DNA of 58,341 nt from Marinifilum caeruleilacunae (GTDB lineage: Bacteria; Bacteroidota; Bacteroidia; Bacteroidales; Marinifilaceae), in NCBI RefSeq assembly GCF_013141825.1, contig NZ_RZNH01000035.1:1-58341 (forward strand), read 5' to 3'. Each line of letters opens with the position of its first letter. The first letter of the stretch is position 1. Below, piece after piece: positions 43,708-52,143 of this stretch. The notes below the pieces were generated by a model. The model worked only from the letters and a program-made list of their open reading frames with translations. It was not told the DNA's origin and made no database searches. The translations under genes and the position numbers were made by a program.

Positions 43708-43737
43708 CAAAAGTAATTAAAAAATCGAAGTTTCCAA
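43708..43737 (-). promoter_or_regulatory. Promoter of the accC-BCCP-pccB-HTH operon
   Basis: On the minus strand, TTG (43737-43735) and TACTTTTG (43715-43708) are spaced by 19 bases and match the Bacteroidetes -33/-7 pattern. The leader to the accC ATG would be about 120 bases. Confidence 0.65.
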
Positions 43738-43780
43738 GTAATTAAATATAAACATGTGTCGATGCGATTTGACATAAAAA

Positions 43781-43796
43781 CATGACAAATGTCATG
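43781..43796. promoter_or_regulatory. Upstream palindrome CATGACA-AA-TGTCATG
   Basis: A perfect inverted repeat with 7-bp arms, centred about 86 bases upstream of the predicted accC transcription start. It could be an activator site (Crp/Fnr-like proteins use TGTxA/TxACA-type arms). The 16-bp symmetry is seen directly; the regulator is unknown. Confidence 0.45.
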
Positions 43797-43942
43797 CTGT
43801 AGGCGCTGTTTTTACTAGGGATTCAAATTCTTATTTTGAATTATTTTATGAATAATTTATGGGATGATAAAAATTGCTCCACACCTTATAAGTGTCAAAA
43901 AATCAAGAAGATAAAATTTGTCTTTTTTCAGTGTGAAAATTT

Positions 43943-45265
43943 TTAATCGTCAAGCCTTGTTTTCAGTTCAAAACCTAAACTTTCAATTTCTTTTTTGATT
44001 TGCGATAAGTTAATTGAGCGACCAACCAAACGCAATATTTTCTGTTCAAGGTTAACTTCGGCAATATCAATATTTTGAATTGCGCTCATGTGTTTTTCAA
44101 CACTATTCTTACAATGGTTGCATTTCATGCCAATTACTTTGACAAAAACTTCCTCTTTTTGTGGAATTGTATGATCAGATTGAAGTTGTTTTTTCGAAGA
44201 AATGTATTTCTGAATGTATCCATTTACAATTAAGAGGGAAAGGCTAATGCTGCTTCCCCATTTTAGCCACTTGGGCAGTTCCCAATGTCCTTCGTGTCCC
44301 GACATATGATGATGCAATCCTACAAAAGAAAACCATTCCCGTGGCAGGAAATGATCAATGATTAATCCAAAAACGATTGCCCCACTAATAATTGTCAGTA
44401 AATAGGCCCACATGGTCTTTTTGCCCAATACTTTGTTCAGCACCGTTATTGTTGCTGCATTGGTAGCAGGTCCGGCCATTAAGAAAACAAGTGCCGCACC
44501 AGGCGATAAGCCTTTCATCATTAATACTGCAGCAACAGGAACCGAGGCAGTTGCGCAGATATAAAGTGGGATGGAAGCAATGAGAATTACCAGCATTCCT
44601 ATAAAATCATTGCCAATAAAGCTTGCAAAGAAATCATCAGGAATTAGCACTGAAATGAACGCAGCAAGTAACAATCCAATAATTAACCACTTCGAAATGT
44701 CTTGAAGAAATTCGACAAATGCATATTGAAATAGTGTATAGAATTTCGACCTTTTGGGTTTAGCTTCTTTCGAATGTGAATCGCAACCGCAATCACTTTT
44801 TTCACCTGAGCAACATGTGTCAACCGAAGCAATATCATTTTTCGTTGGTTCCGAATCATCCACTTTGTTGGTTAATACACCACCAACAAATCCTGTAAAG
44901 AGTGCTATGATTGGTCTGATAATGGCAAATGGTAAGCCTAATAAAGAGTAGGTAACCAGTATGGAATCAACTCCTGTTTGTGGTGTGGATATCAGGAAGG
45001 AAACCGATGAGCCTTTAGTAGCACCACTCTTATAAAATGAGATACCTGTAGGTATAACGCCACAAGAACAAAGCGGTAAGGGAATTCCTATTAAGGATGC
45101 ATTTAATACCGATTTACTGTTTTTCTGACCTAAGTACTTATCGATAAAACGTTGAGGAAATGCAACTTTTAATACGCCTGCAAAGAAAAATCCAAGCATT
45201 AAATAGGGAGACATTTCATTTAAGATTTCCACAAAGTCTAATATGAATTGATTTAAATATTCCAT
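43943..45265 (-). CDS. SO_0444-type Cu/Zn efflux permease with C-terminal HMA domain
   Basis: The 440-residue membrane protein has two repeats of an ArsP/DUF318-type permease. Repeat one has LGFFFAGVLKVAFP and SLIGIPLPLCSCGVIPTGIS; the Cys-Ser-Cys is the metal-site signature. Repeat two has LIASIPLYICATASVPVAAV and FLMAGPATNAATITVLNK. Between them is a Cys/His/Asp-rich loop (DTCCSGEKSDCGCDSHSKE), likely metal-binding. The C-terminus carries a heavy-metal-associated domain, KVIGMKCNHCKNSVEKHMSA. This arrangement fits the SO_0444 family proposed to export copper or zinc. It is divergent from a porin gene, with symmetric sequences in the shared region. Confidence 0.88.
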   Translation of the reverse strand: MEYLNQFILDFVEILNEMSPYLMLGFFFAGVLKVAFPQRFIDKYLGQKNSKSVLNASLIGIPLPLCSCGVIPTGISFYKSGATKGSSVSFLISTPQTGVDSILVTYSLLGLPFAIIRPIIALFTGFVGGVLTNKVDDSEPTKNDIASVDTCCSGEKSDCGCDSHSKEAKPKRSKFYTLFQYAFVEFLQDISKWLIIGLLLAAFISVLIPDDFFASFIGNDFIGMLVILIASIPLYICATASVPVAAVLMMKGLSPGAALVFLMAGPATNAATITVLNKVLGKKTMWAYLLTIISGAIVFGLIIDHFLPREWFSFVGLHHHMSGHEGHWELPKWLKWGSSISLSLLIVNGYIQKYISSKKQLQSDHTIPQKEEVFVKVIGMKCNHCKNSVEKHMSAIQNIDIAEVNLEQKILRLVGRSINLSQIKKEIESLGFELKTRLDD

Positions 45266-45285
45266 TTACATTCTTCGAATTATGA

Positions 45286-45305
45286 AAGTGAATAAGCGTT
45301 CACTT
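45286..45305. promoter_or_regulatory. Inverted repeat in the permease leader
   Basis: AAGTGAA-TAAGCG-TTCACTT has perfect 7-bp arms and lies 21 bases before the permease start codon at 45265. It could be an operator for a metal sensor or a leader hairpin. Confidence 0.4.
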
Positions 45306-45387
45306 CCTGATACTATTTGAGAGTAAAGTTATTAAAATACTTTATGCTTAAAACAGGTGTAATGAATAAAAAGACTTGTGTGTCTGA

Positions 45388-45409
45388 AAATACCAACATG
45401 TAGGTATTT
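45388..45409. promoter_or_regulatory. Inverted repeat between permease and porin genes
   Basis: AAATACC-AACATGTA-GGTATTT has perfect 7-bp arms around an almost symmetric centre. It lies about 80 bases before the porin ATG and about 125 bases before the permease ATG, so one regulator could act on both genes. Confidence 0.4.
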
Positions 45410-45490
45410 CCTTTTATTAAGACTGAATCTATTTTTTGTCGCAGATAATAACACTAACGATTATCAGATTAAAACCTAAGAAAAAACAAA

Positions 45491-46660
45491 ATGAAAAAAG
45501 TATTACTACTAGTAGCGATCTGTTTTGCATTTGGAACTGTAAATGCCCAGGATCAGAAAGAACCACAAAGTATTGGATCAACTATTTTAGAGAAGATTAA
45601 GAGTGAGAAGTTGAGCATTGGTGGTTACGGAGAGGTTCATTACAATCAGCAGATTAGCGGGAATGAGCGTTATAATGGTAAAATGGATGTTCACCGTATG
45701 GTAATGTTCTTTGGATACCAGTTCAACGAAAAAACTTCATTCGTAACAGAGATTGAGTATGAGCACGTGAAAGAATTATACGTAGAGCAAGCATTCTTAA
45801 ACTACAATATTAAACCAAACACTGCAATTCGAGGTGGTTTAATGTTGGTACCAATGGGTATTGTAAATGAATACCACGAACCAACTACTTTTAATGGAGT
45901 TGAGCGTCCGAGTGTTGACAAATACATTGTTCCAACTACCTGGAGAGAAATTGGGGTTGGTATTAATGGTAGATTGGCAAATGCTCCTTTAAAATACCAA
46001 TTGTACATCATGAACGGATTTAACGGTTTCGATGGAAGCGGAAAATTAAGAGGGTCAGATGGTTTAAGAAAAGGTCGTCAGAAAGGTGCTGAGTCTACTT
46101 TTACTTCTCCTTCATTGTCTGCAAAAGTAGATTACTACGGAATTAAAGGTTTAAACCTTGGTTTATCAGGTTATTTCGGAAAAACTCAATCATCAGAATT
46201 TAATGGTTTAGATAAGGATGATGACTTTGCTGAGGCAGTTGCGGATTCAACTCGTGTTGGAATTAGCATGTTAGGTCTTGATTTCCGTTACAAGGCAGAT
46301 GCTTTACAATTGCGAGGTCAGTACATTCATTCTTACATTAGCGATGTAAAAGAATACAACGACAAAACTGGCAAAGACCTGGGTAAGCAAATGCGTGGTT
46401 ACTATGTTGAGGCTGGTTACAATTTGCTACACGGAAAAGAGCAGGCTTTGGTTCCATTCGTACGTTACGAAAACTATAATACTCACCACAAAGTTGATGG
46501 TATTGCAGCAAATAAAGCTTACGATCGTGAAGACTGGTTTTTTGGATTGAGCTATCATCTGGCAAAAGGTGCTGTTGTGAAGGTAGATTACCAGAGATTT
46601 AAAGATGGTAATGACTTGAAAAAGAACTTTATTAATGCTGGTGTAGGCGTTTGGTTCTAA
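45491..46660 (+). CDS. Outer-membrane porin, phosphate-selective porin O/P-like
   Basis: This 389-residue protein has a signal peptide MKKVLLLVAICFAFGTVNA. The mature part is a beta-barrel with KLSIGGYGEVHYNQQISG, FFGYQFNEKTSFVTEIEYEH, NTAIRGGLMLVPMGIVNEYH and many amphipathic strands, ending AGVGVWF with a terminal Phe. The N-terminal GGYGE and the GGLMxxPxGxxNExHEP block are typical of OprO/OprP-like porins in Bacteroidetes, where the ion specificity is usually unproven. It is followed by an FMN-binding protein gene 80 bases downstream. Confidence 0.88.
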   Translation: MKKVLLLVAICFAFGTVNAQDQKEPQSIGSTILEKIKSEKLSIGGYGEVHYNQQISGNERYNGKMDVHRMVMFFGYQFNEKTSFVTEIEYEHVKELYVEQAFLNYNIKPNTAIRGGLMLVPMGIVNEYHEPTTFNGVERPSVDKYIVPTTWREIGVGINGRLANAPLKYQLYIMNGFNGFDGSGKLRGSDGLRKGRQKGAESTFTSPSLSAKVDYYGIKGLNLGLSGYFGKTQSSEFNGLDKDDDFAEAVADSTRVGISMLGLDFRYKADALQLRGQYIHSYISDVKEYNDKTGKDLGKQMRGYYVEAGYNLLHGKEQALVPFVRYENYNTHHKVDGIAANKAYDREDWFFGLSYHLAKGAVVKVDYQRFKDGNDLKKNFINAGVGVWF

Positions 46661-46740
46661 TAGCATAATTACTAAAAATATTGTACTGCAAAGCGAGGGT
46701 TTTCTTGCTTTGCAGTTTTCTAATTTGTAGATGTTTATAC

Positions 46741-47280
46741 ATGAATAGATTGATTCAAATATTGCTGATAACGCTTGTGGTTTTTAGTGGCTTTGAAGCA
46801 CGCGCACAGAAATATCCTAAACCCATTCAGAAAAGAATTGATAAGGCCATAAAGCAAGCCTTTGCTGCTGAAGAGGTGAGCTTTTCAAAAAGCGAAGTGA
46901 GTGCAGATCAAATTGTCCAGTTTCCTGATATCGAAAAGGTTTCTGTATATCAACTGAAAAGTAATGATAGCTTATTGGGATATGCCACATTTGCAAGCTC
47001 TAAGGGAAAAAATGACCTCTTTGATTATTTGGTTCTTTTCGATGAAGAAATGATCATTAAAAAGGTTGTGATATTGGTGTATCGCTCATCCTATGGAGGC
47101 GAGATTATGGCCAAATACTGGCTGAAACAATTTGAGGGCAAATACAAGGGCGAACAAATGGTTTTCGAAAAAGATATTGATAGCATATCGGGTGCGACCA
47201 TATCGGCTCCAGCCATTACCAAAGGAATAAAATCGCTTAGTTTATTAATGGTTCAATTAAAAGAGGCGGAGAATCTTTAG
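46741..47280 (+). CDS. Periplasmic FMN-binding domain protein
   Basis: From ATG 46741 the protein has 179 residues, with a signal peptide MNRLIQILLITLVVFSGFEA. The body is an FMN-binding domain ending DIDSISGATISAPAITKGIK. The SGAT(I/S) motif is the site where ApbE-type transferases attach FMN to a Thr. It may carry electrons in a periplasmic redox chain, as related domains do in RnfG/NqrC and in extracellular electron transfer. An in-frame TTG at 46681 would add twenty residues before the signal peptide and is rejected. Its end overlaps by four bases the convergent mntP gene. Confidence 0.85.
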   Translation: MNRLIQILLITLVVFSGFEARAQKYPKPIQKRIDKAIKQAFAAEEVSFSKSEVSADQIVQFPDIEKVSVYQLKSNDSLLGYATFASSKGKNDLFDYLVLFDEEMIIKKVVILVYRSSYGGEIMAKYWLKQFEGKYKGEQMVFEKDIDSISGATISAPAITKGIKSLSLLMVQLKEAENL

Positions 47281-47843
47281 GAGTGAAAAAACAAATGCTC
47301 AATTAAAATTCTAAGACCAATCAGAATTAAAACAGCTCCGCCAATTACTTCAAATTTTTTACTGGCATTGCTACCAATTTTTTTTCCTAGCAACATACCA
47401 AGCATTGATGCGATAAAGGTTACAATACCAATAATTATTGCGGGCCACCAAATAATCACATCAATTAAGGCCATACTAAAGCCAATTACTAAGGCATCGA
47501 TGCTTGTTGCTACAGATATTCCCAAAAGAACACTTAGTTTTAGCGGATTGAATTTTTGTTCCTCTTCGTGGTTTGTCAGACTTTCATAAATCATTTTACT
47601 TCCTAAACCTGCCAATAGCAGAAAGGCAATCCAATGGTCGAATTCCTGAATCAGATCGTGGATTTCCCAACCTACAAACCAACCAATAATGGGCATTCCT
47701 CCCTGGAATAGGGCAAGAAAAAAGGCGATTTTAACAGCTTGCAAAAATTTTATATCCTTAATTGCCAAGCCGCTGCATACCGAAGCAGCAAAAGAATCTA
47801 CCGAAAGACCTAAGGCGATCAAAAAAATACTGACTAATTCCAT
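47277..47843 (-). CDS. mntP: Manganese efflux pump MntP
   Basis: The 188-residue inner-membrane protein exports Mn2+. Six membrane helices are evident, with the two signature Asp motifs ALGLSVDSFAASVCSGLAI and SVATSIDALVIGFSMALI on helices 1 and 4. The length is normal. The 3' ends of mntP and the FMN-binding gene overlap by four bases. It sits near another metal exporter (43943-45265), so this stretch may serve metal homeostasis. No yybP-ykoY-type leader was recognised upstream (47844-47890). Confidence 0.94.
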   Translation of the reverse strand: MELVSIFLIALGLSVDSFAASVCSGLAIKDIKFLQAVKIAFFLALFQGGMPIIGWFVGWEIHDLIQEFDHWIAFLLLAGLGSKMIYESLTNHEEEQKFNPLKLSVLLGISVATSIDALVIGFSMALIDVIIWWPAIIIGIVTFIASMLGMLLGKKIGSNASKKFEVIGGAVLILIGLRILIEHLFFHS

Positions 47844-47886
47844 TCTATTTTCAATTGGGATTGCAAATTTAATGGATCAGGAGAAT

Positions 47887-47920
47887 TAAAAAAGCGATTC
47901 CTGTAATATAGAATCGCTTT
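47887..47920 (-). terminator. Terminator of the TPR histidine kinase gene
   Basis: Read on the minus strand, AAAGCGATTC and GAATCGCTTT (47911-47920 and 47891-47900) pair perfectly and are followed by a T run. Confidence 0.85.
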
Positions 47921-47939
47921 ATGATATTGTGTTGAGATT

Positions 47940-50087
47940 TTATGCTGTTTTCAGACTCAGAATAAACTCACTGCCTTTGTTTTCTTCACTCTCTACCCAG
48001 ATATCGCCACCATTTTTTTCGGCAAATTCTTTACAGAGTATCAGACCTAGTCCACTGCCGGTTTCATCCTCGGTTCCTACGGTGGTATAATTGCAGTCGA
48101 GTTTAAATAGTTTTTCCTGGTTTTCCTTGCTGATACCAATGCCCGAATCTTTTACCTTAAGAAATACAAATTCTTCTTGTATGTCGGCCGATATTACAAT
48201 TTTACCATTGCTTTCGGTAAACTTAAGAGCATTGCTAATCAAATTTCTTAAAATAGTACTCACCATATTTATATCGCCATAAGCTTTGGTACCCGATTTG
48301 ATATCGGTACTCAGTTTAATCGATTTATCAGCAGCCTTAAGTTTGAAAATAATCAGTGTAGATTGAACCAATTGATAAAGGTCGAATTGTACTGGGTTGA
48401 ATTCCAGTTCGCCTCTCTGACTTTTAGCCCATTGTAACAAGTTCTCCAAAAGTGTAAACAAGTTGTGAGATGATTCGTTTATATTGGCATTGTATTCTTC
48501 AATCAATTCAAGATCTTTTCCCTCTTTTACTTCATCTTTAATCAACTCCGAAAATCCAAGAATTGAATTAAAAGGCGATCTTAAATCATGTGCAATGATG
48601 GAAAAGAATCGATCTTTAGTGGCATTGGTAATTTTGAGCTTTTGGTTATACTCTTCAAGCATGCCATTAATTTTTTTAATGCGCAGGTTAATCTTTGCTT
48701 TCGATTTGTAGAGAAAATAAACCAAAATCAATAATGCCATTGTAATGATAAAGAATACAATCAGGTAATTGGTAAAAGCCCGTTCCTTATCGAGTTTTTC
48801 TTGTGTAAATTCGTTTTTAACTCTAAGAATTTCGTTTTCTTTTTCTTTTTTCTCTGTTTCAAACTGAGTTTGCAGATGAGCAATTTTATCAGATCGGACT
48901 ACGTTTATTAAGCTATCCTTTAAATGGTTGTATGACTCATAGGTCTTGTATGCCTTTTTGTAGTTTCCCGAAGAATAATAATATTCAGACTTCAACTGCA
49001 GGAAACTTCGTTCCATTGTTTTAATTTTCAGTCTTCTGCAAATTTCAATTCCTTCATCAATTAAGCCTTCTACCTTTTGCAGTTTTCCTGAAAACAGATA
49101 TACTTTTGCCAGTGCTTCAAGGTTATAAATGATCTCGGTTTCAAGTTTTAATCTTCTGTTGATTACCAATGAATTATCGAGATAAAAAATGGCTTCGGAA
49201 ATATTGCCTGTTTTAAAGTAATTTTCACCAATATTATTCATAGCCAGCGCTATACCTGGCTCATCACCAATTTCGGTGTAAATGGTAAGTGCTTTCTTAA
49301 AATATTCTAATGCTTTGCCCAGTTTGTTATCGGTTTGATATAAGGCAGCCATATTGTTGTAAATTACAGCTTGAGAGCTTTTATCGTTGTCTTCAATTGC
49401 GAGTAATAGTATTTTATCATAGGTATTAAAAGCCTTTTCGTTTTGTTTCTCATCACTATATATTAAGGCCATATTGAGCATTAAAGTTTTTTGCAGGCTT
49501 TTATTGTTTAGATCCTCCGCAATCTTGTAAGCTTCCAAATATTGATTTAAAGCTATTTCCAAATCGCCACGTTCCCAATAAATAATACCCAAACCATTTA
49601 AGCAACTTGCAATGATTCTTGGATTATCTATATCCTGACAATATTTTATCGATTTGTTAAAGTATTCAATGGCATTATCATATTTGCTAACATCTGTAAA
49701 ATAAGTTCCAAAACGATAATAGAGTAATGCTAAAATTGTAGAGTCTTGTTTTTCGAGAGCAAGCTCTTCTGCTTCTAACAAATGCTTATATGCATTCTCG
49801 AATTCACCTAATGCCCTGTAGCTATTGGCTATGGTTTGGTTGGAATTAATTAAGCTAATTTTATTGTTCTGAATCTTAGCAAGTTCGTAAGATTGTTTGG
49901 CATAGAAAAAAGAACTGTCTAAATTGACTGTATTATACGCTGTGGCAATATCAATTAAAACGTCAGTCTTTTCGTTTTCGGATGCGGTAGTTAACTGCTT
50001 TTTTAGTTGATCTATTTCACTTTGTGCGAAAGTATAGTAGGGGATAAGGCAGCAAAATAGGAATACAAGTTTAAGGGGAAATTGCAT
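47940..50087 (-). CDS. Orphan TPR-containing sensor histidine kinase
   Basis: The 715-residue protein has a signal peptide MQFPLKLVFLFCCLIPYYTF, at least eight tetratricopeptide repeats (about 40-390; for example ASCLNGLGIIYWERGDLEIA), a coiled coil and one membrane helix (about 432-454, NYLIVFFIITMALLILVYFL). The cytoplasmic kinase has the H-box FFSIIAHDLRSPFNSILGFS, the N-box LRNLISNALKFTES, the G1 box VKDSGIGIS and the G2 box GSGLGLILCKEFAEK. The TPRs are thus periplasmic and may sense a protein or peptide. No response regulator lies next to it, so its partner is elsewhere. This domain order is common in Bacteroidetes. Confidence 0.93.
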   Translation of the reverse strand: MQFPLKLVFLFCCLIPYYTFAQSEIDQLKKQLTTASENEKTDVLIDIATAYNTVNLDSSFFYAKQSYELAKIQNNKISLINSNQTIANSYRALGEFENAYKHLLEAEELALEKQDSTILALLYYRFGTYFTDVSKYDNAIEYFNKSIKYCQDIDNPRIIASCLNGLGIIYWERGDLEIALNQYLEAYKIAEDLNNKSLQKTLMLNMALIYSDEKQNEKAFNTYDKILLLAIEDNDKSSQAVIYNNMAALYQTDNKLGKALEYFKKALTIYTEIGDEPGIALAMNNIGENYFKTGNISEAIFYLDNSLVINRRLKLETEIIYNLEALAKVYLFSGKLQKVEGLIDEGIEICRRLKIKTMERSFLQLKSEYYYSSGNYKKAYKTYESYNHLKDSLINVVRSDKIAHLQTQFETEKKEKENEILRVKNEFTQEKLDKERAFTNYLIVFFIITMALLILVYFLYKSKAKINLRIKKINGMLEEYNQKLKITNATKDRFFSIIAHDLRSPFNSILGFSELIKDEVKEGKDLELIEEYNANINESSHNLFTLLENLLQWAKSQRGELEFNPVQFDLYQLVQSTLIIFKLKAADKSIKLSTDIKSGTKAYGDINMVSTILRNLISNALKFTESNGKIVISADIQEEFVFLKVKDSGIGISKENQEKLFKLDCNYTTVGTEDETGSGLGLILCKEFAEKNGGDIWVESEENKGSEFILSLKTA

Positions 50088-50285
50088 TTTTAATAAAAGT
50101 CGTTGGTTTACAATAGCTGTTAGATTATCGGTGTACGCAATAAAATGGTTTTGGTTATTTGATTTTTAGTTATTTAGATTGTTTATTTCTAGTTTGGTTG
50201 GTTGTAGGTTTTAAACGACCGATAAATATACAATTTTTTTGGAGTCATAAATCCCTGATTTTAAAAATATCAGCTATTGATATAT

Positions 50286-50319
50286 AAAAAAAACCTTCCA
50301 GTTGATCTGAAAGGTTTTT
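50286..50319 (-). terminator. Terminator of the nadBCA operon
   Basis: Read on the minus strand, a stem pairing AAACCTTTCAG with CTGGAAGGTTT (one mismatch) is followed by a T run (the A run at 50286-50293). It lies directly after the nadA stop. Confidence 0.75.
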
Positions 50320-50327
50320 GGTATGCT

Positions 50328-51254
50328 TTAGCCAATTTCGAGCATCCTTTGTATGGATGTAATGGCTTTTTTTGAAATTTCTTCAGGAACTTTTACTTCG
50401 TATTTTTCTTCGAGTAAAGCGTCTAAAACTCCTTGTAGTTTTACTCTTTTCATCGATCCGCAAATTGTTTTAGGGTGAATAAGAATAAACTCTTTTCCAG
50501 GATTTGCTTTTTCCAGTTGGTGTAAGGTTCCTAGTTCGGTAGCAATAATGAACTGTTTTTTCTCCGATTCTGCAGCATGCTTAATAATTCCTGCCGTAGA
50601 GTAGAAGTAGGCATTTGGCATGTTCAAAATCTCATCGTCATTTGCGCAGTTGCTTTCAGGATGAATAAGAATATCAGCTTCAGGGTATTTATTTCCCATT
50701 TCGATGATCATATTGCTATCAATTCTTTCATGAACACAGCAATCGCCATCCCATAAATCCATTTCAATACCAGTTTTTTTAACGATATATGCTCCAAGGT
50801 TTTTATCTGGTGTAAAAAATATTTTTTTATCCTTACCCAGGTGCTCAACTACTTGAATTGCATTTGAAGATGTACAGCAATAATCTGTTTCAGCCTTTAC
50901 TTCTGCGGTTGTATTCACATAGGAAACGACCAAGCCACCAGGATTTTTTTCTTTCCAGTTTTGAATGTCTTTTCCTGTAATACTTTCTGCAAGAGAGCAG
51001 CCACATTTTTGGGCTGGGATAAGCACTTTCTTTTGTGGAGAAATAACCGAAGCGGTTTCTGCCATAAAATGTACACCACAAAAAACAATAATATCGGCTG
51101 TTGTGTTGCCAGCTTCTCTGGCCAATCCTAAGGAGTCGCCTATATAATCTGCAATGTCCTGTACTTCAGGATGTGTATAGTAATGAGCAAGAACAATGGC
51201 ATTTTTTTCCTTCTTCAGCTCCTCAATCTGTCTAATAATATCTTTATTTTCCAT
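50328..51254 (-). CDS. nadA: Quinolinate synthase A
   Basis: This 308-residue 4Fe-4S enzyme condenses iminoaspartate with dihydroxyacetone phosphate to quinolinate. The three cluster Cys lie in FCGVHFMAETASVISPQKKV, DYCCTSSNAIQVVE and PKTICGSMKRVKLQG. Substrate-binding blocks are AHYYTHPEVQDIADYIGDSL and HPESNCANDDEI. It is the third gene of nadB-nadC-nadA, 25 bases after nadC, the complete de novo route from aspartate to nicotinate mononucleotide. Confidence 0.96.
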   Translation of the reverse strand: MENKDIIRQIEELKKEKNAIVLAHYYTHPEVQDIADYIGDSLGLAREAGNTTADIIVFCGVHFMAETASVISPQKKVLIPAQKCGCSLAESITGKDIQNWKEKNPGGLVVSYVNTTAEVKAETDYCCTSSNAIQVVEHLGKDKKIFFTPDKNLGAYIVKKTGIEMDLWDGDCCVHERIDSNMIIEMGNKYPEADILIHPESNCANDDEILNMPNAYFYSTAGIIKHAAESEKKQFIIATELGTLHQLEKANPGKEFILIHPKTICGSMKRVKLQGVLDALLEEKYEVKVPEEISKKAITSIQRMLEIG

Positions 51255-51279
51255 TTTAGGAAATTACTTTCGATTTTAA

Positions 51280-52128
51280 TTATAGTATAATATTTTGGCT
51301 AATATCAAGCGCTTTTACCGAGTGGGTAAGTGCTCCTATTGATATAAAATCCACTCCAGTTTCTGCAACGCCTTTCAACCTTTCAAGGTTCATATTACCC
51401 GAAGCTTCAGTTTTGGCTTTTCCATCAACCATTTTTACTGCCAATGCCATGTCTTCGTTGCTCATATTATCAAGCATAATGATATCTGCGCCAGCATGTA
51501 AGGCTTGCTCAACTTCTTTAATGTTGGTGGTTTCTACCTCAACCTTAATGTGTTTTGGAATCGATTTTCTGATTTGTTCAACGGCTGGAGCGATTCCTCC
51601 GGCAACTTTGATATGATTGTCTTTAATCATCACCAAATCGTACAAACCAATTCGATGATTGGTGCCACCTCCTGTTTTTACGGCATATTTGTCCAGGGTT
51701 CTTAAGCCTGGAACCGTTTTTCTGGTATCTAAAATCTGAACATTAGTATGTTGTACTTCAGCAACATATTTTGCTGTTTCGCTGGCAATTCCCGACATGC
51801 GTTGCATCAGGTTCAGAGCCAGTCTTTCACCAGTAAGCAATGCTCTAAAACTTCCTTGTATTTCTACAATTACATCTCCTTTTATTACAGTATCACCATC
51901 TTTCACAAGAGGGGACCATTTTAGATTTGGATCTAGTTTTTTGAACACTCTTTCAGCTACAGGTAAACCTGCAATTACGCCATTTGCTTTGGCTGTCATA
52001 CTTGCCTTTGCTACCGAGTTTTCAGGCACTAAATTATTGGTGGTGATATCACCATCACCAATATCTTCACGAAAAGCATGTTCGATGATATATTCTAATT
52101 CTTGAATATTCAATCCTAATTCTTCCAT
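51280..52128 (-). CDS. nadC: Nicotinate-nucleotide pyrophosphorylase (carboxylating)
   Basis: This 282-residue type II phosphoribosyltransferase turns quinolinate and PRPP into nicotinate mononucleotide. It has LTGERLALNLMQRMSGIAS, LDTRKTVPGLRTLDKYAVKT with GGGTNHRIGLYDLVMIKDNH, VEVETTNIKEVEQAL, IMLDNMS and TGVDFISIGALTHSVKALDI. The conserved Arg, Lys and His residues of the active site are present. It sits between nadB (15 bases) and nadA (25 bases). Confidence 0.96.
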   Translation of the reverse strand: MEELGLNIQELEYIIEHAFREDIGDGDITTNNLVPENSVAKASMTAKANGVIAGLPVAERVFKKLDPNLKWSPLVKDGDTVIKGDVIVEIQGSFRALLTGERLALNLMQRMSGIASETAKYVAEVQHTNVQILDTRKTVPGLRTLDKYAVKTGGGTNHRIGLYDLVMIKDNHIKVAGGIAPAVEQIRKSIPKHIKVEVETTNIKEVEQALHAGADIIMLDNMSNEDMALAVKMVDGKAKTEASGNMNLERLKGVAETGVDFISIGALTHSVKALDISQNIIL

Positions 52129-52143
52129 CTGATTGAAATAATA

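Noticed and set aside
46681-46740. Upstream TTG start for the FMN-binding protein
   Set aside because: It would place twenty residues before the signal peptide that begins at ATG 46741.
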